Assembly (NCBI GenBank): GCA_965230515.1
Contig: OZ246007.1
Location: 2,604,001-2,668,000 of the forward strand
Length of the DNA stretch: 64,000 nucleotides
From: JAJFKB01 sp965230515
GTDB taxonomy: Bacteria > Pseudomonadota > Gammaproteobacteria > Pseudomonadales > IMCC2047
Reading direction: 5' to 3'
Below the pieces are notes generated by a model. That model was not told the DNA's origin, did not search any database, and was given only the letters and a program-made list of their open reading frames with translations. The translations under genes and the position numbers were made by a program. Below, piece after piece: positions 26,858 through 34,829 of the stretch (within the stretch, counting starts at the first letter, position 1; every line of letters starts with the position of its first letter).

Positions 26858-27388
26858 TCAGTTTGTCGGATCGGCCTCTAGGATTTTATGTGCTCAAAAC
26901 CCCTGGTTATTAAGAGTAAAGCACAAATGTGTCGGTATTTCCGGGGAATACCGACATAAAAACCGCACGTGTCGATGACATAGGTATATTGCCTGTTTGA
27001 GGTCTAATAAGGTGAGCGAGTCTAGAGTTTTTCTATTTTTAATAAAGTCGGTAACATAGGTGATGGGTTGCCCGGGTTTCGGGATTTGCCTCAGGAGGCC
27101 GGTGGTTCGGGCGGCGCTACCCGAAAAATCGTTATCCGTTCCCTGCACAACGCACTGAGTGCAATAGCAAACCTTCGAAAAAAGTGGTTATCTGATTGCG
27201 AGTTTCACGCACAGTTAATTCGGACGGATGCGGCATTCAGGTCTTGGCCCCGAATGTCAGCGGACACACCAAGACCCTATTAGAAATTTAAAGGCAAAGA
27301 AGTTATCGGTTTACGCTCAAAATCAAATCCACTCCAAAATCAGAAGGTCGGGGTCACTTGAGAATACCTGCTTCGATTTGTGGGGTCG
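26858..27388. other. 530-base intergenic region
   Basis: Between the PilZ gene and the convergent IPTL-CTERM gene. It contains the palindrome array at 26930-26980 and no credible coding sequence; short frames lack RBS and family signs. Confidence 0.5.
26930..26980. promoter_or_regulatory. Operator-like palindrome array without adjacent gene
   Basis: A perfect 10-bp inverted repeat (TGTCGGTATT at 26930, AATACCGACA at 26947) is followed by a palindromic TGTCGATGACA at 26970-26980. The same order of three sites with similar sequence is found at 32985-33033, and a third, different set lies before the fic gene at 28925. It may be the promoter relic of a lost toxin or fic gene. Confidence 0.45.
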
Positions 27389-28246
27389 TTACCCGGATCG
27401 CTTAGTCAATCGCCGGCCTGTCAGGGACATAAATGCAAATGCCAGCAAAATCAAGCCCCATTGGGAAAGCGCAGGGACGCTTGCCGCTGCCACTGCTGCC
27501 GCCGCGGCATCGGGATCGAAGGCCAATCCATAGATAACCCGATCCCCCCCTCCGACAGGACCCACCGCCGTGCCCGCCCCGGTACTGGTGTTGATGACGT
27601 ACAATGTGTCGGTTGAATCTACCGCGTACAGCGTGTTGGTGTTTGCGTCAAACGCCAGGCTCTCGTTTGCGTTGAAGCCCAGCGGGCCGATGTCCGTTCC
27701 CGCCCCGGTTGTCGTGTTGAACCTTACCAGTTGGTCGGGAACGTCCTCTCTCAGGCCATACAGCGTATTGGTATTCGGATCGAACGCCAGCGACCGTATA
27801 AAAGAATCGCCGCCCACAGCACCGATGTCGGTACCGGCACCGGTCGTCGTGTTGACGGTCAGGAGCCTGTCGTTCCCGTTGTCGGCCTCCGCCGCGTAAA
27901 GGGTATTAGTGTTGGGGTCGAATGCCAGGCCCTCGACATTGGTGTAGCCCAGGGGGCCGATGACGGTAGATGCGCCAGTTGACCGATTTATGGTCACCAG
28001 CACCTCCGAGGCCGGCTCCTCGAACACCGCGTACAGTGTGTTGGTGTTGGGGTCGAACGCCATCGCATTCACGGTATCGCTAAGCGGCGCGACATCGGAG
28101 GCGGCCCCGGTACTCGTGTTGATGGTGAGAAGTCGTAAGCTATTGAGGTCGTCGGAACCGTAGAGCAGGCCTTGGCCCTGGGCCTGAGCGACCATACCTA
28201 TCGCCAAGATCAATCCTGTTGGCAGGAATAAAGATGGAAAGCGCAT
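27389..28246 (-). CDS. Secreted beta-propeller-type repeat protein with IPTL-CTERM sorting signal
   Basis: 285 residues. ATG 28246 has GGGAGGAG upstream and a signal peptide (LFLPTGLILAIGMVAQAQG). The body carries four to five copies of a repeat of about 43-45 residues whose core is LAFDPNTNTLYAV with intervening TINTSTGAGTxIGPLG, a DUF4394/NHL-like propeller blade pattern. The tail VPALSQWGLILLAFAFMSLT, then GRRL, matches the IPTL-CTERM signal: a short motif, a transmembrane helix and a basic end. Such signals are processed by an exosortase-like enzyme; none is in the window. Confidence 0.8.
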   Translation of the reverse strand: MRFPSLFLPTGLILAIGMVAQAQGQGLLYGSDDLNSLRLLTINTSTGAASDVAPLSDTVNAMAFDPNTNTLYAVFEEPASEVLVTINRSTGASTVIGPLGYTNVEGLAFDPNTNTLYAAEADNGNDRLLTVNTTTGAGTDIGAVGGDSFIRSLAFDPNTNTLYGLREDVPDQLVRFNTTTGAGTDIGPLGFNANESLAFDANTNTLYAVDSTDTLYVINTSTGAGTAVGPVGGGDRVIYGLAFDPDAAAAAVAAASVPALSQWGLILLAFAFMSLTGRRLTKRSG

Positions 28247-28765
28247 TTTCTTAGCTCCTCCCTTGTAATTTTTTTCGTACGCCCTAATTTTATATTTTTC
28301 TCGCAAATTTGCAATCAATTTGGACGAACGACCAGGGTTGTCAGCCCCCAGTTTTTTCTATCTGCGTCGGGTGCTTGGGGTTGGGTGAGTGCCATTGGAC
28401 TCGCACCCCTTTATTCCTGTGCCAATGCCTTGTTGATCCGCAAAGACTTCGGGATTATCCAAAGTAAAAACGACATGGCTATTCTTTTTCCTCCAGAGTC
28501 CCGGACAGGTATTATCCCTATTCGGCACTTGATGAGGTGCTTTCGGTTAAGAGAGATCTTTCACTGCCAGTGGATTTTGTATCTATCCGTTTCAAGAAGG
28601 GGAATAGGAAGAAAAAACACCCTGTTGGGCATTAACAATGCAAACACTGATCTCGGTTTTCTGCCTCTTTCTTGTCTCTTAGTAGTTACTCTGGGTGGAA
28701 AACAGGCGGATTTTTACCGGCTTTGACTTGAACAGCACAGCATATAAAAAATTGAAGTTCTGAGA

Positions 28766-28783
28766 TGGTGCCAGGAGAGGACT
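28766..28783. repeat. Left att-like copy of the tRNA-Leu 3' end
   Basis: TGGTGCCAGGAGAGGACT matches the 3' end of the tRNA-Leu gene at 35505 (complement strand) except for one missing C. The same variant occurs at 32729. The match ends abruptly at ACT. Left boundary of the islet carrying fic and the first hipBA. Confidence 0.65.
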
Positions 28784-28924
28784 CCTACTATTTTTATAAC
28801 CAATTGATTTTGCATAAATTATAGATGTTCTGAATTTTTCCGAGTTACGAGTAGTGTTGCATATTGAGCCAGCCGCTTAACCAGTAATCAATCTGCTAGC
28901 TGCAATTTGCATAAGAAATAATGA

Positions 28925-29000
28925 TTTTCTATGCATGCAATAAAAATATGCATAGAAAATAAGAATAAATATACATATACTGCTTCATGTGCATAGAAAC
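28925..29000 (+). promoter_or_regulatory. Operator array upstream of fic
   Basis: TTTTCTATGCAT at 28925-28936 is the perfect inverse of ATGCATAGAAAA at 28948-28959; a third related half-site, GTGCATAGAAAC, lies at 28989-29000, just before the fic start. The winged-helix C-terminus of Fic could bind here and repress its own gene. Confidence 0.55.
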
Positions 29001-29014
29001 GGCCGGAAATTAAC

Positions 29015-30121
29015 ATGGCAGTTAGCCTCAATTCAGATGATACCAATCTAGCCCCCTTGCCCTTAGCGGGTGAAAGCAGTTTGGAATCAGTCGCGCTGCT
29101 CAAGCAAGTAGCGCAGGCGCATCGCTATCTGGCAGAGCTGAAAGGGGTCGCCAAGACTATTCCCAATGAGGCGATTTTGATTTCTACCTTGAGCATGCAG
29201 GAAGCCAAGGACAGTTCTGCCATTGAGAACATCTTCACCACACATGACCAGTTGTTCCAGTCACAAGTGCTGGGTGGTCAGCAGGTCAGTCAGGCCACAA
29301 AGGAAGTCGAGAATTATCAGCGCGCTTTGTGGGAAAGCTACCAGCAAACCAAAATGTCTGGGCTGATTCGCTTGAACGATATACTGGCTACCCAGGAAAT
29401 TGTTGAGCCTAACAAGCCGGGGCTAAGAAAAATTCCTGGTACAGTGATTGGCAATGCTAATACCGGGCAGGTTATTTATAGGCCACCCCAGCATCCTGAC
29501 GATATACAGTTGTTGATGGCCAATCTGGTTGAATATATCAACGATGAATCGCTCTCAGAGCTTGACCCATTGGTCAAAATGGCGATCATTCATCACCAGT
29601 TTGAGAGCATCCATCCGTTTTATGATGGTAATGGGCGAACGGGGCGTATTCTGAATATCCTGTACCTGGTAAAAAACCAGCTTCTGGATTTGCCGATACT
29701 CTACCTGAGTCGCTATATCGTCGAGACCAAAAGTGACTACTATAGCCTGTTGCAATCGGTCAGAGAGAAGGGCGATTGGGCTGGTTGGGTAAGCTATATA
29801 GTCAAAGGTATTGAAGTAACCGCGAAGGAAACGATTGAGTTTATATATCAGATGCATGATCTGATATTGGTCACCAAGCAACGTATGCGTACAGAGCTTC
29901 CTAAAATATACAGCCAGGAATTGCTGAATAACTTATTCTTCCATCCGTACACCAAAGTACAATTCGTGATTGATCAATTGGGTGTTACCCGCATCACCGC
30001 CACTAAATACCTTGAAGCTCTGACAGAAAAAGGCTTTGTAAATAAGCATAAGGTGGGGCGTAATAATTACTATATTAATGAGCCGTTGGTTCGGTTAATT
30101 ATGAAGCAAGAAGAAGGATAG
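29015..30121 (+). CDS. Fic family protein adenylyltransferase (class II, self-inhibited)
   Basis: 368 residues. The Fic active site HPFYDGNGRTGR is at 200-211 with all catalytic and phosphate-binding residues. The inhibitory helix motif SSAIEN (S-x-x-x-E-N) is at 67-72, N-terminal to the Fic domain, which defines class II. A Fic_N-like segment precedes it, and residues about 310-365 are a winged helix (FVIDQLGVTRITATKYLEAL, then TEKGFVNKHKVGRNNYYI). The enzyme should transfer AMP to a target protein. No separate antitoxin is needed. Operator repeats lie upstream. Second gene copy survives only as a tail at 32390. Confidence 0.92.
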   Translation: MAVSLNSDDTNLAPLPLAGESSLESVALLKQVAQAHRYLAELKGVAKTIPNEAILISTLSMQEAKDSSAIENIFTTHDQLFQSQVLGGQQVSQATKEVENYQRALWESYQQTKMSGLIRLNDILATQEIVEPNKPGLRKIPGTVIGNANTGQVIYRPPQHPDDIQLLMANLVEYINDESLSELDPLVKMAIIHHQFESIHPFYDGNGRTGRILNILYLVKNQLLDLPILYLSRYIVETKSDYYSLLQSVREKGDWAGWVSYIVKGIEVTAKETIEFIYQMHDLILVTKQRMRTELPKIYSQELLNNLFFHPYTKVQFVIDQLGVTRITATKYLEALTEKGFVNKHKVGRNNYYINEPLVRLIMKQEEG

Positions 30122-30353
30122 TCAGTTTTGAAGGATTATGAAATCTCTCCCCCCGGAACTACCGCATTTAATAACTCATTCATAGGGCTTTCTTTTTTAT
30201 AGGAAGCGGTAACAGCAAATGCTGCATCGCTTCCTTGCACCCATGTTTGAATATTAGCTACGCGCCTGTTGGTCACAGGTAATCGCTTTCTCAGAATTAA
30301 GCCACGTATTTATCAATATTATACGTCGCTGTGTATCTTAATTATTCGTTAAC

Positions 30354-31631
30354 TTACTTATTGGCCTCGATCTTAAAATCGTCCTGAAGTTTAACCCAAT
30401 GCGATCTAAGCTTTTCTTTGTGTGCTTCGTCCATTGGTAGAGTTTTAAGAGCTTCAGGCCAAAGCTCCCTAGCTTTTGCCATGGTGTCCTCCAAGTGCGG
30501 CTTTATTGCCCTCCACGGAATGCCAGATTTATCTGCCCACGACTGAATATGCGCCATGGTGACGGTATACCATTCTTTGGTTTTGCCGAGATTGAGTGCA
30601 TATTGCGTTTCATTTTCGATATATACATTCGTTGTTACGATGTCATATGCGGGCGAAAGTCTTGGCGTAGTTTTATCGGGATACAAGAAGCTCCAATTCT
30701 TTAGATGCGCATCGCCGTTTGCCAAGAGAATATTAACCAGCAATCGCCTTGCGAACTGCTGTGCGTCGGCTAGGCCGTCGCCAGAAAAGCCATAGATGAC
30801 TTTTCCGATGTTCTCGTAATTGGCTGAGGTGTATTTTTCGTGCGGGTACTTCACCAGAATTTGCGCAAAGTCTTCCATATGAATGCGTAAGTCATCGTCA
30901 CGATCAAATCGCTTGATGGCAAAGGCTTGCTTCTCATCGGGCAAGTTAATTTGTGGCAGATTGTCGAGCTTATCCAGCTCAACCAATTTGATCTCAGGGA
31001 TGTCAACGCCAACGAGCCCCGCCAGCGACATGGCGGTGTATTCGTTCAGTGGCACAAACTTGTGCTTGGTTGAGGGTGTTTTGATGATCCAATCGCCTAG
31101 CACGTCACCTTTGGATAAGTTATAGCGCCCATCCTTTTCCTTCATGGAAAACTTCATTTGTACGCCAGCCAGGGAAAACTTGTTTTCTTGGGTGACTTTA
31201 TCGAACTTAACTGCCTTAGCCTTTCCGTGCGTGTTCAGCACGTAATCGGGAACATCTTCAGGCTCCATTGGCGTGGCTTCGATTGCCCCCGGTAAATCTT
31301 CGCCAAGGTGCGAGAGAATGTGAAATTCGTTATCAACGTTCACCTTCAAGCTTTGTGCGATCAGCTCACGTAATGATCCCTCTGGCAACAAGTTTGAAAG
31401 CACAGGATGCAGCCGTTGGTTCCGTGCCCATGGTTCTGCCATGAGCTTGACGGCATTCGGGAACGAGGGGTGAGTGATAATGCTGAATGTCGGGCGCTTG
31501 GGATCATTTTTAAATGAGTCTGCAATGCTCAATACATTGCGGCCATTCCTAAAGCCAGCAAGATAGCCGACCAATACACCGTGGATGGAGACCTGTAATA
31601 CGTTTACTTCATCATTGCTGGCTGTGCTCAT
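30354..31631 (-). CDS. hipA: HipA-type serine/threonine kinase toxin (first hipBA pair)
   Basis: 425 residues. N-terminal HipA_N subdomain (VLQVSIHGVLVGYLAGFRNGRNVLSI), then the kinase core: FSLAGVQMKFSM, NEYTAMSLAGLVGVDIPE, FAIKRFDR, HMEDFAQIL, the catalytic loop ANGDAHLKNWSF with Asp and Asn, and LSPAYDIVTT supplying the Mg-binding Asp. All kinase residues are present, so it should be active. It phosphorylates tRNA synthetase-like targets in the family. Its start overlaps the hipB stop by ATGA. Confidence 0.9.
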   Translation of the reverse strand: MSTASNDEVNVLQVSIHGVLVGYLAGFRNGRNVLSIADSFKNDPKRPTFSIITHPSFPNAVKLMAEPWARNQRLHPVLSNLLPEGSLRELIAQSLKVNVDNEFHILSHLGEDLPGAIEATPMEPEDVPDYVLNTHGKAKAVKFDKVTQENKFSLAGVQMKFSMKEKDGRYNLSKGDVLGDWIIKTPSTKHKFVPLNEYTAMSLAGLVGVDIPEIKLVELDKLDNLPQINLPDEKQAFAIKRFDRDDDLRIHMEDFAQILVKYPHEKYTSANYENIGKVIYGFSGDGLADAQQFARRLLVNILLANGDAHLKNWSFLYPDKTTPRLSPAYDIVTTNVYIENETQYALNLGKTKEWYTVTMAHIQSWADKSGIPWRAIKPHLEDTMAKARELWPEALKTLPMDEAHKEKLRSHWVKLQDDFKIEANK

Positions 31632-31963
31632 TCATTTTCTCCCAGCAATCCCTGCCATGGATCATCGGCCAGTGGGTTACTTTTTTCTTTACCTGATTGG
31701 CTTTGCTTAGTTGGTGCCCTGGTTGATGACAAATCATCGTCGGCTAGTATCGACAGCACAGCGTTCAATTTTTCCTGAGGTATCAGCAGTAATTCACTTT
31801 TAAGCCCCTTGGCAACAAGTTCAAGGGTATCAAGGCGTGGGTTACCCTTGGATTCCAATCGCTGATATTGCTGACGCGAAATACCAACGCGCAGCATCAT
31901 ATCGTGCTGCTTGAGTTCCAATGCGATACGGCGTTTTTTGATCTGTTCGAGTAGTGAGTTCAT
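31628..31963 (-). CDS. hipB: HipB-type Xre antitoxin/repressor (first pair)
   Basis: 111 residues. An Xre helix-turn-helix (LEQIKKRRIALELKQHDMML and RVGISRQQYQRLESKGNPRLDTLELVAKGL) occupies residues 5-58, followed by a tail that ends LADDPWQGLLGENE, probably the HipA-contacting or degradable part. It is upstream of hipA, with ATGA overlap, and four palindromes lie directly before its start, which it should bind. Confidence 0.88.
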   Translation of the reverse strand: MNSLLEQIKKRRIALELKQHDMMLRVGISRQQYQRLESKGNPRLDTLELVAKGLKSELLLIPQEKLNAVLSILADDDLSSTRAPTKQSQSGKEKSNPLADDPWQGLLGENE

Positions 31964-31966
31964 GAT

Positions 31967-32092
31967 GAAACATATATGTTGCTATTTATCTGTAAGAAAC
32001 ATATTAGTTTCTTTTTTGGTTATTAGCAACATATAAGATGCTTTTTGGTATGCAGATCGATTTAGTTATAAAAAGAAGCATATATGTTGCTT
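31967..32092 (-). promoter_or_regulatory. hipBA operator region with four palindromes
   Basis: Sites: GAAACATATATGTTGC at 31967, AGAAACATATTAGTTTCT at 31995, AGCAACATATAAGATGCT at 32025 and AAGCATATATGTTGCTT at 32076. All share a CAACATATATG-like core with two-fold symmetry and are spaced 28-50 bases apart. The first begins four bases upstream of the hipB ATG, covering the RBS. Cooperative HipB binding is expected. Confidence 0.7.
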
Positions 32093-32728
32093 TTATAGGA
32101 GCTTAATATGTGTTGTTGTTCGCTTATTGTGCTTACTTTAAGGCGAGCCGAATATCAAACCCCTAAAAGCCCCCAGCCAGTTTTCCCAGTTTGCAAAGCA
32201 AGTAGCGCAAGGCGCTACGGAAAACCGACTGGCCGCCAAGTCCACCCTATATGACCTGATGGCAATGCCATCGATCATCCGACAGCCTAGATGATGATTC
32301 TACATCGCGCTTGAAATAGATATCGGCAGTCGGTAAACAGGTAGTGGGCCCGGAGCATTAAAGACTAGAATTCTGCCCTCGAGGCAGGCCGTATAACAGC
32401 TGCCAAGTATCTCGAGGTGTTGACTGAAAAGGAGTTTGTAACAAAGCACAGAGTAGGAAGAAATAACTACGATATTAATGAGCCGTCAGTTCAGCTGATT
32501 ATGCGGCAGGAGGGATGGTAGGCTGCTGGAAGCCCGTATCTACAATATATACCGGCACTTTATCTCTTGGGTCGAGCATTAAGTGGGTTGCCACTCCATT
32601 GGGGAACCAAACTAACTATCGTTAAGATAGAAGTAAGCCATTCTATAAAACTTCCATTGAAAGAGGGTTAATTTCTTTGTAATCAATATGTTAAGTGGTT
32701 TTTTGTGGTCTGTAAATGTCTATGAAAA
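32093..32728. other. Right part of the first islet, non-coding with a fic relic
   Basis: No intact gene. 32390-32521 holds the tail of a second fic gene; the remainder shows no recognisable coding or repeat structure. Confidence 0.5.
32390..32521 (+). pseudogene. 3' remnant of a second fic gene
   Basis: The DNA reads RITAAKYLEVLTEKEFVTKH, then RVGRNNYDINEPSVQLIMRQ, EGW and a stop at 32519-32521. The Fic protein at 29015 ends RITATKYLEALTEKGFVNKH, then KVGRNNYYINEPLVRLIMKQ. Only the last third of the winged helix remains; no Fic core lies upstream. It marks deletion of a paralogous fic. Confidence 0.85.
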
Positions 32729-32752
32729 TGGTGCCAGGAGAGGACTTGAACC
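32729..32752. repeat. Middle att-like copy of the tRNA-Leu 3' end
   Basis: The sequence TGGTGCCAGGAGAGGACTTG and then AACC repeats the tRNA-Leu 3' end (35505-35529) minus one C. Flanking bases TGTCTATGAAAA also match TGTCTAAGAAAA before the tRNA copy. It divides the two islets. Confidence 0.75.
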
Positions 32753-32812
32753 CCTATGGCTCGGGTTACTTTTCTTAATTAAATCAAAGAGCTATGGTTT
32801 TTCAAAAATCCT

Positions 32813-32832
32813 ACGCTCCACAGGGGCTCCAT
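32813..32832. repeat. 20-bp islet-end repeat, left copy
   Basis: ACGCTCCACAGGGGCTCCAT matches the right-end sequence at 35370 in 18 of 20 bases. Both copies lie inside the second islet, about 80 and 120 bases from its att-like ends, a position typical of recombinase arm sites. Confidence 0.45.
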
Positions 32833-32896
32833 AGTGTTGCATGGTTGGGGCGACAAAGCTTTTGGTCAGCATTAATCTTTGTAAGAAATTGCCCGA

Positions 32897-32945
32897 TCTA
32901 TACACATAGGAAAAACGTGTATAGAAAACTCCAATATCTATACAT
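32897..32945. promoter_or_regulatory. Orphan fic-type operator array
   Basis: TCTATACAC at 32897, GTGTATAGA at 32917 and TCTATACAT at 32937. The layout resembles the array before the intact fic (TTTTCTATGCAT / ATGCATAGAAAA). It follows the middle att-like repeat at about the same distance as the fic operator follows the left one, so it is probably the promoter of the lost fic. Confidence 0.5.
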
Positions 32946-32984
32946 ATTAATAGGTTTGGCCCGTTGATGCTGGTTGGTTTTATG

Positions 32985-33033
32985 TGTCGAAATTTTCCTA
33001 AAATATCGACATAACCTCTCGATATGTCGATGC
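32985..33033. promoter_or_regulatory. Second orphan operator array
   Basis: TGTCGAAATTTT at 32985, TATCGACATA at 33004 and ATATGTCGATG at 33023, matching in order and spacing the array at 26930-26980. It ends 40 bases before the 3' end of the second hipA and no gene follows on the plus strand. Confidence 0.45.
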
Positions 33034-33071
33034 CATCGACAAGTACGCACCAATTCAGCGAAGATGCGTAA

Positions 33072-34310
33072 TCAAATATTAAAAGCAGGAGCCATTAATT
33101 GCTGTTCACTGCGGCTGATACCAATCTTTGTTGCTGCGTCTTCCCAGTGACTAACACTGGCCAATACTTCGTCTTTAATTTTTTGTGCGTCTGAAGTGCT
33201 CAGCTGAAAAAAATCAATCACTTCCATTGCGAGGTCATAGTTCAGGCTATTGTCCTCATCGCTGATATTCAGGTGCAAGCCGTTCGCGGGTGTCACGGGG
33301 TTAATATCATAAGCTGGAGAAAGTATCCAGCCGCCATCCCGATATATAAAACCATGGTTTCTCAAGTGGTCATCGGTATTCGAGACTGCAATGTTAAACA
33401 CGATACGCCGCCAAAGCTGGGCTAAGTCTGCCTTGGTGTTGCTGCCATGTTCAGTGAGGAATTGCGCCAGTTCCAGATAGCTTGCCTCGTAATCCCCGTC
33501 GTAATAGCCCAACTGTGTCATGGCCGAAGTAAAGTGCAGCCGACTTTCTGGCTTACGATCAAAGCGCTTGGTCAGGAAAGTATGGTGATGGCTGTTGAAT
33601 TTATCAATTCGGCATTCTGCCATTTGAATGCCTGCATCCAGCGCCAATTGATAGGCGACGAACTCCCAAGCGGCAATATCATAGTCGTCGTGGCGACTGG
33701 GAAATTTCGCGATCCACAAATTGTCATGTTCATCCACGACGCTGGCTTTTGGCCGTCCGCCACCCAGTGAGGAGCCGGGAGACATCAGCATATATAGCCA
33801 TTTCAGGTATTCCGGGTCATCAGCATCGCCGTTCTCTTCCACTTGCCGAGCCGCGTACTCCAGGTCTCTGAGCGAAGAGATTGGCGGCGCTGCCAGCTTC
33901 TCGTCGTCGTCGAGGAATGGGCCATCCATGTCTCGTTTGAATCGCAAGGCTCCCAGACGATAGAGATCATGCACGCCCAACAGGTAGTCGATTTCGTTGA
34001 GCACCTTGGGACGGCGTTCTTCCTGGCGGGCGACAATTGCCTCTCGGCGTTTCATCAGCAACCGGCCCCAGCGATCCGGGCACGAATCCAGAAAGGTTCT
34101 GAAGTTCCTGGAGTCGGCACTATGCTGCTCGCCGCTGTATAGATCCAGATCCGGGTCTATTTTCTGGGCAACGGAGGACTGTAACCAAGCCTCGTCATAG
34201 CTGAAGCTGAAATGCTCTTTATTTTTGATGACAGAGGATCGTAGCGTGCCCACTAATATAGGTTCGTCAAAATCTTCCCAGTCAGCAAAGACATAGACTT
34301 CCGTGCTCAT
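33072..34310 (-). CDS. HipA-type kinase toxin (second, distinct pair)
   Basis: 412 residues. Kinase motifs in order: SSLGGGRPKASVVD (Gly-rich), WIAKFPSRHDDYDIAAWEFV (ATP Lys), FLTKRFDR, a catalytic loop SNTDDHLRNHGFI with Asp and Asn, and LSPAYDINPV. It has no close similarity to the first HipA beyond these motifs, so the two pairs were acquired separately. The N-terminal domain begins VYVFADWEDFDEPILVGTL. Two bases separate it from its hipB. All active-site residues appear intact. Confidence 0.9.
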   Translation of the reverse strand: MSTEVYVFADWEDFDEPILVGTLRSSVIKNKEHFSFSYDEAWLQSSVAQKIDPDLDLYSGEQHSADSRNFRTFLDSCPDRWGRLLMKRREAIVARQEERRPKVLNEIDYLLGVHDLYRLGALRFKRDMDGPFLDDDEKLAAPPISSLRDLEYAARQVEENGDADDPEYLKWLYMLMSPGSSLGGGRPKASVVDEHDNLWIAKFPSRHDDYDIAAWEFVAYQLALDAGIQMAECRIDKFNSHHHTFLTKRFDRKPESRLHFTSAMTQLGYYDGDYEASYLELAQFLTEHGSNTKADLAQLWRRIVFNIAVSNTDDHLRNHGFIYRDGGWILSPAYDINPVTPANGLHLNISDEDNSLNYDLAMEVIDFFQLSTSDAQKIKDEVLASVSHWEDAATKIGISRSEQQLMAPAFNI

Positions 34311-34312
34311 GG

Positions 34313-34636
34313 TTATTTTCCTTTCTGTTTACCCATCAGTTTGATGTCTTGCAGCTTGCGCCCCAGTTCATCGTCGCTGGCGACCTTGGCAAAATCCTCC
34401 ATTAGCCCCAGTACACTAAGTACAGCGACATAATGTCCCATCGAAACTTTGGGGTCGCCCTGCTCGATCTTGCGGATGGTTAGGCGGCTGAGCCCGGTCC
34501 GCTCGGAGATCAGGGTTTGGCTGTAGTTCCGGCGTTTACAGGCGAGCTTTATATTCTCACCCAGCTGCGCCAGTATTCGCTGGTTTTTAGGGAATACCAC
34601 AGCGCTGCGCTTTTGAATGGGTTCTTTAGAGGTCAC
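34313..34636 (-). CDS. HipB-type Xre antitoxin (second pair)
   Basis: 107 residues from GTG 34636. Residues about 24-80 are an Xre helix-turn-helix (LGENIKLACKRRNYSQTLIS, then ERTGLSRLTIRKIEQGDPKVS). The start codon lies inside the first palindrome (34631-34646), so bound repressor would also block translation start. An alternative GTG a few codons downstream cannot be excluded. The tail ends in KLMGKQKGK. Confidence 0.85.
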   Translation of the reverse strand: MTSKEPIQKRSAVVFPKNQRILAQLGENIKLACKRRNYSQTLISERTGLSRLTIRKIEQGDPKVSMGHYVAVLSVLGLMEDFAKVASDDELGRKLQDIKLMGKQKGK

Positions 34637-34750
34637 TATAGTTACCTATTGCGGCTATTTTTGGTAACTATAGTGACCAAAACAAGAAAAGTAAAGCTCT
34701 AATATGATAGCTATAGTTACCATTTTTTCTAAAAAAGATAACTATAGGTG
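34631..34750 (-). promoter_or_regulatory. Operators of the second hipBA pair
   Basis: GGTCACTATAGTTACC at 34631-34646, its inverse GGTAACTATAGTGACC at 34663-34678, and partial copies TAGCTATAGTTACC at 34708 and GATAACTATAGGTG at 34737. The common core is GTAACTATAGTTAC, unrelated to the operators of the first pair. Confidence 0.75.
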
Positions 34751-34829
34751 CTAATTTGATGGCTTTGCGGTGGCTATGATGCAAGGCCGCATACAGTTCA
34801 CCAGTGAATAGGTCTTAGAACGGGTGTTT

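Larger units (their letters stand above)
28247..29014. other. 770-base intergenic region at the left edge of the tRNA-Leu islets
   Basis: No convincing gene. A frame at 28385-28726 lacks an RBS and family similarity. The region contains the leftmost tRNA-Leu 3' end copy (28766) and the operator array of fic (28925-29000). Confidence 0.5.
32753..33071. other. Left end of the second islet, non-coding
   Basis: Contains an islet-end repeat (32813), and two operator-like arrays (32897-32945 and 32985-33033) with no gene following either. No coding sequence seen. Confidence 0.5.

Noticed and set aside
27570..27982. Plus-strand frames inside the IPTL-CTERM gene
   Set aside because: They arise from the repeat codons read in reverse; no start signals.
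27389..28200. Regularly spaced direct repeats considered as CRISPR
   Set aside because: The repeats are about 130 bases apart and encode LAFDPNTNTLYA blades in frame; they are protein repeats.
28385..28726. 113-residue plus-strand frame
   Set aside because: No RBS, no domain, composition unlike neighbouring genes.
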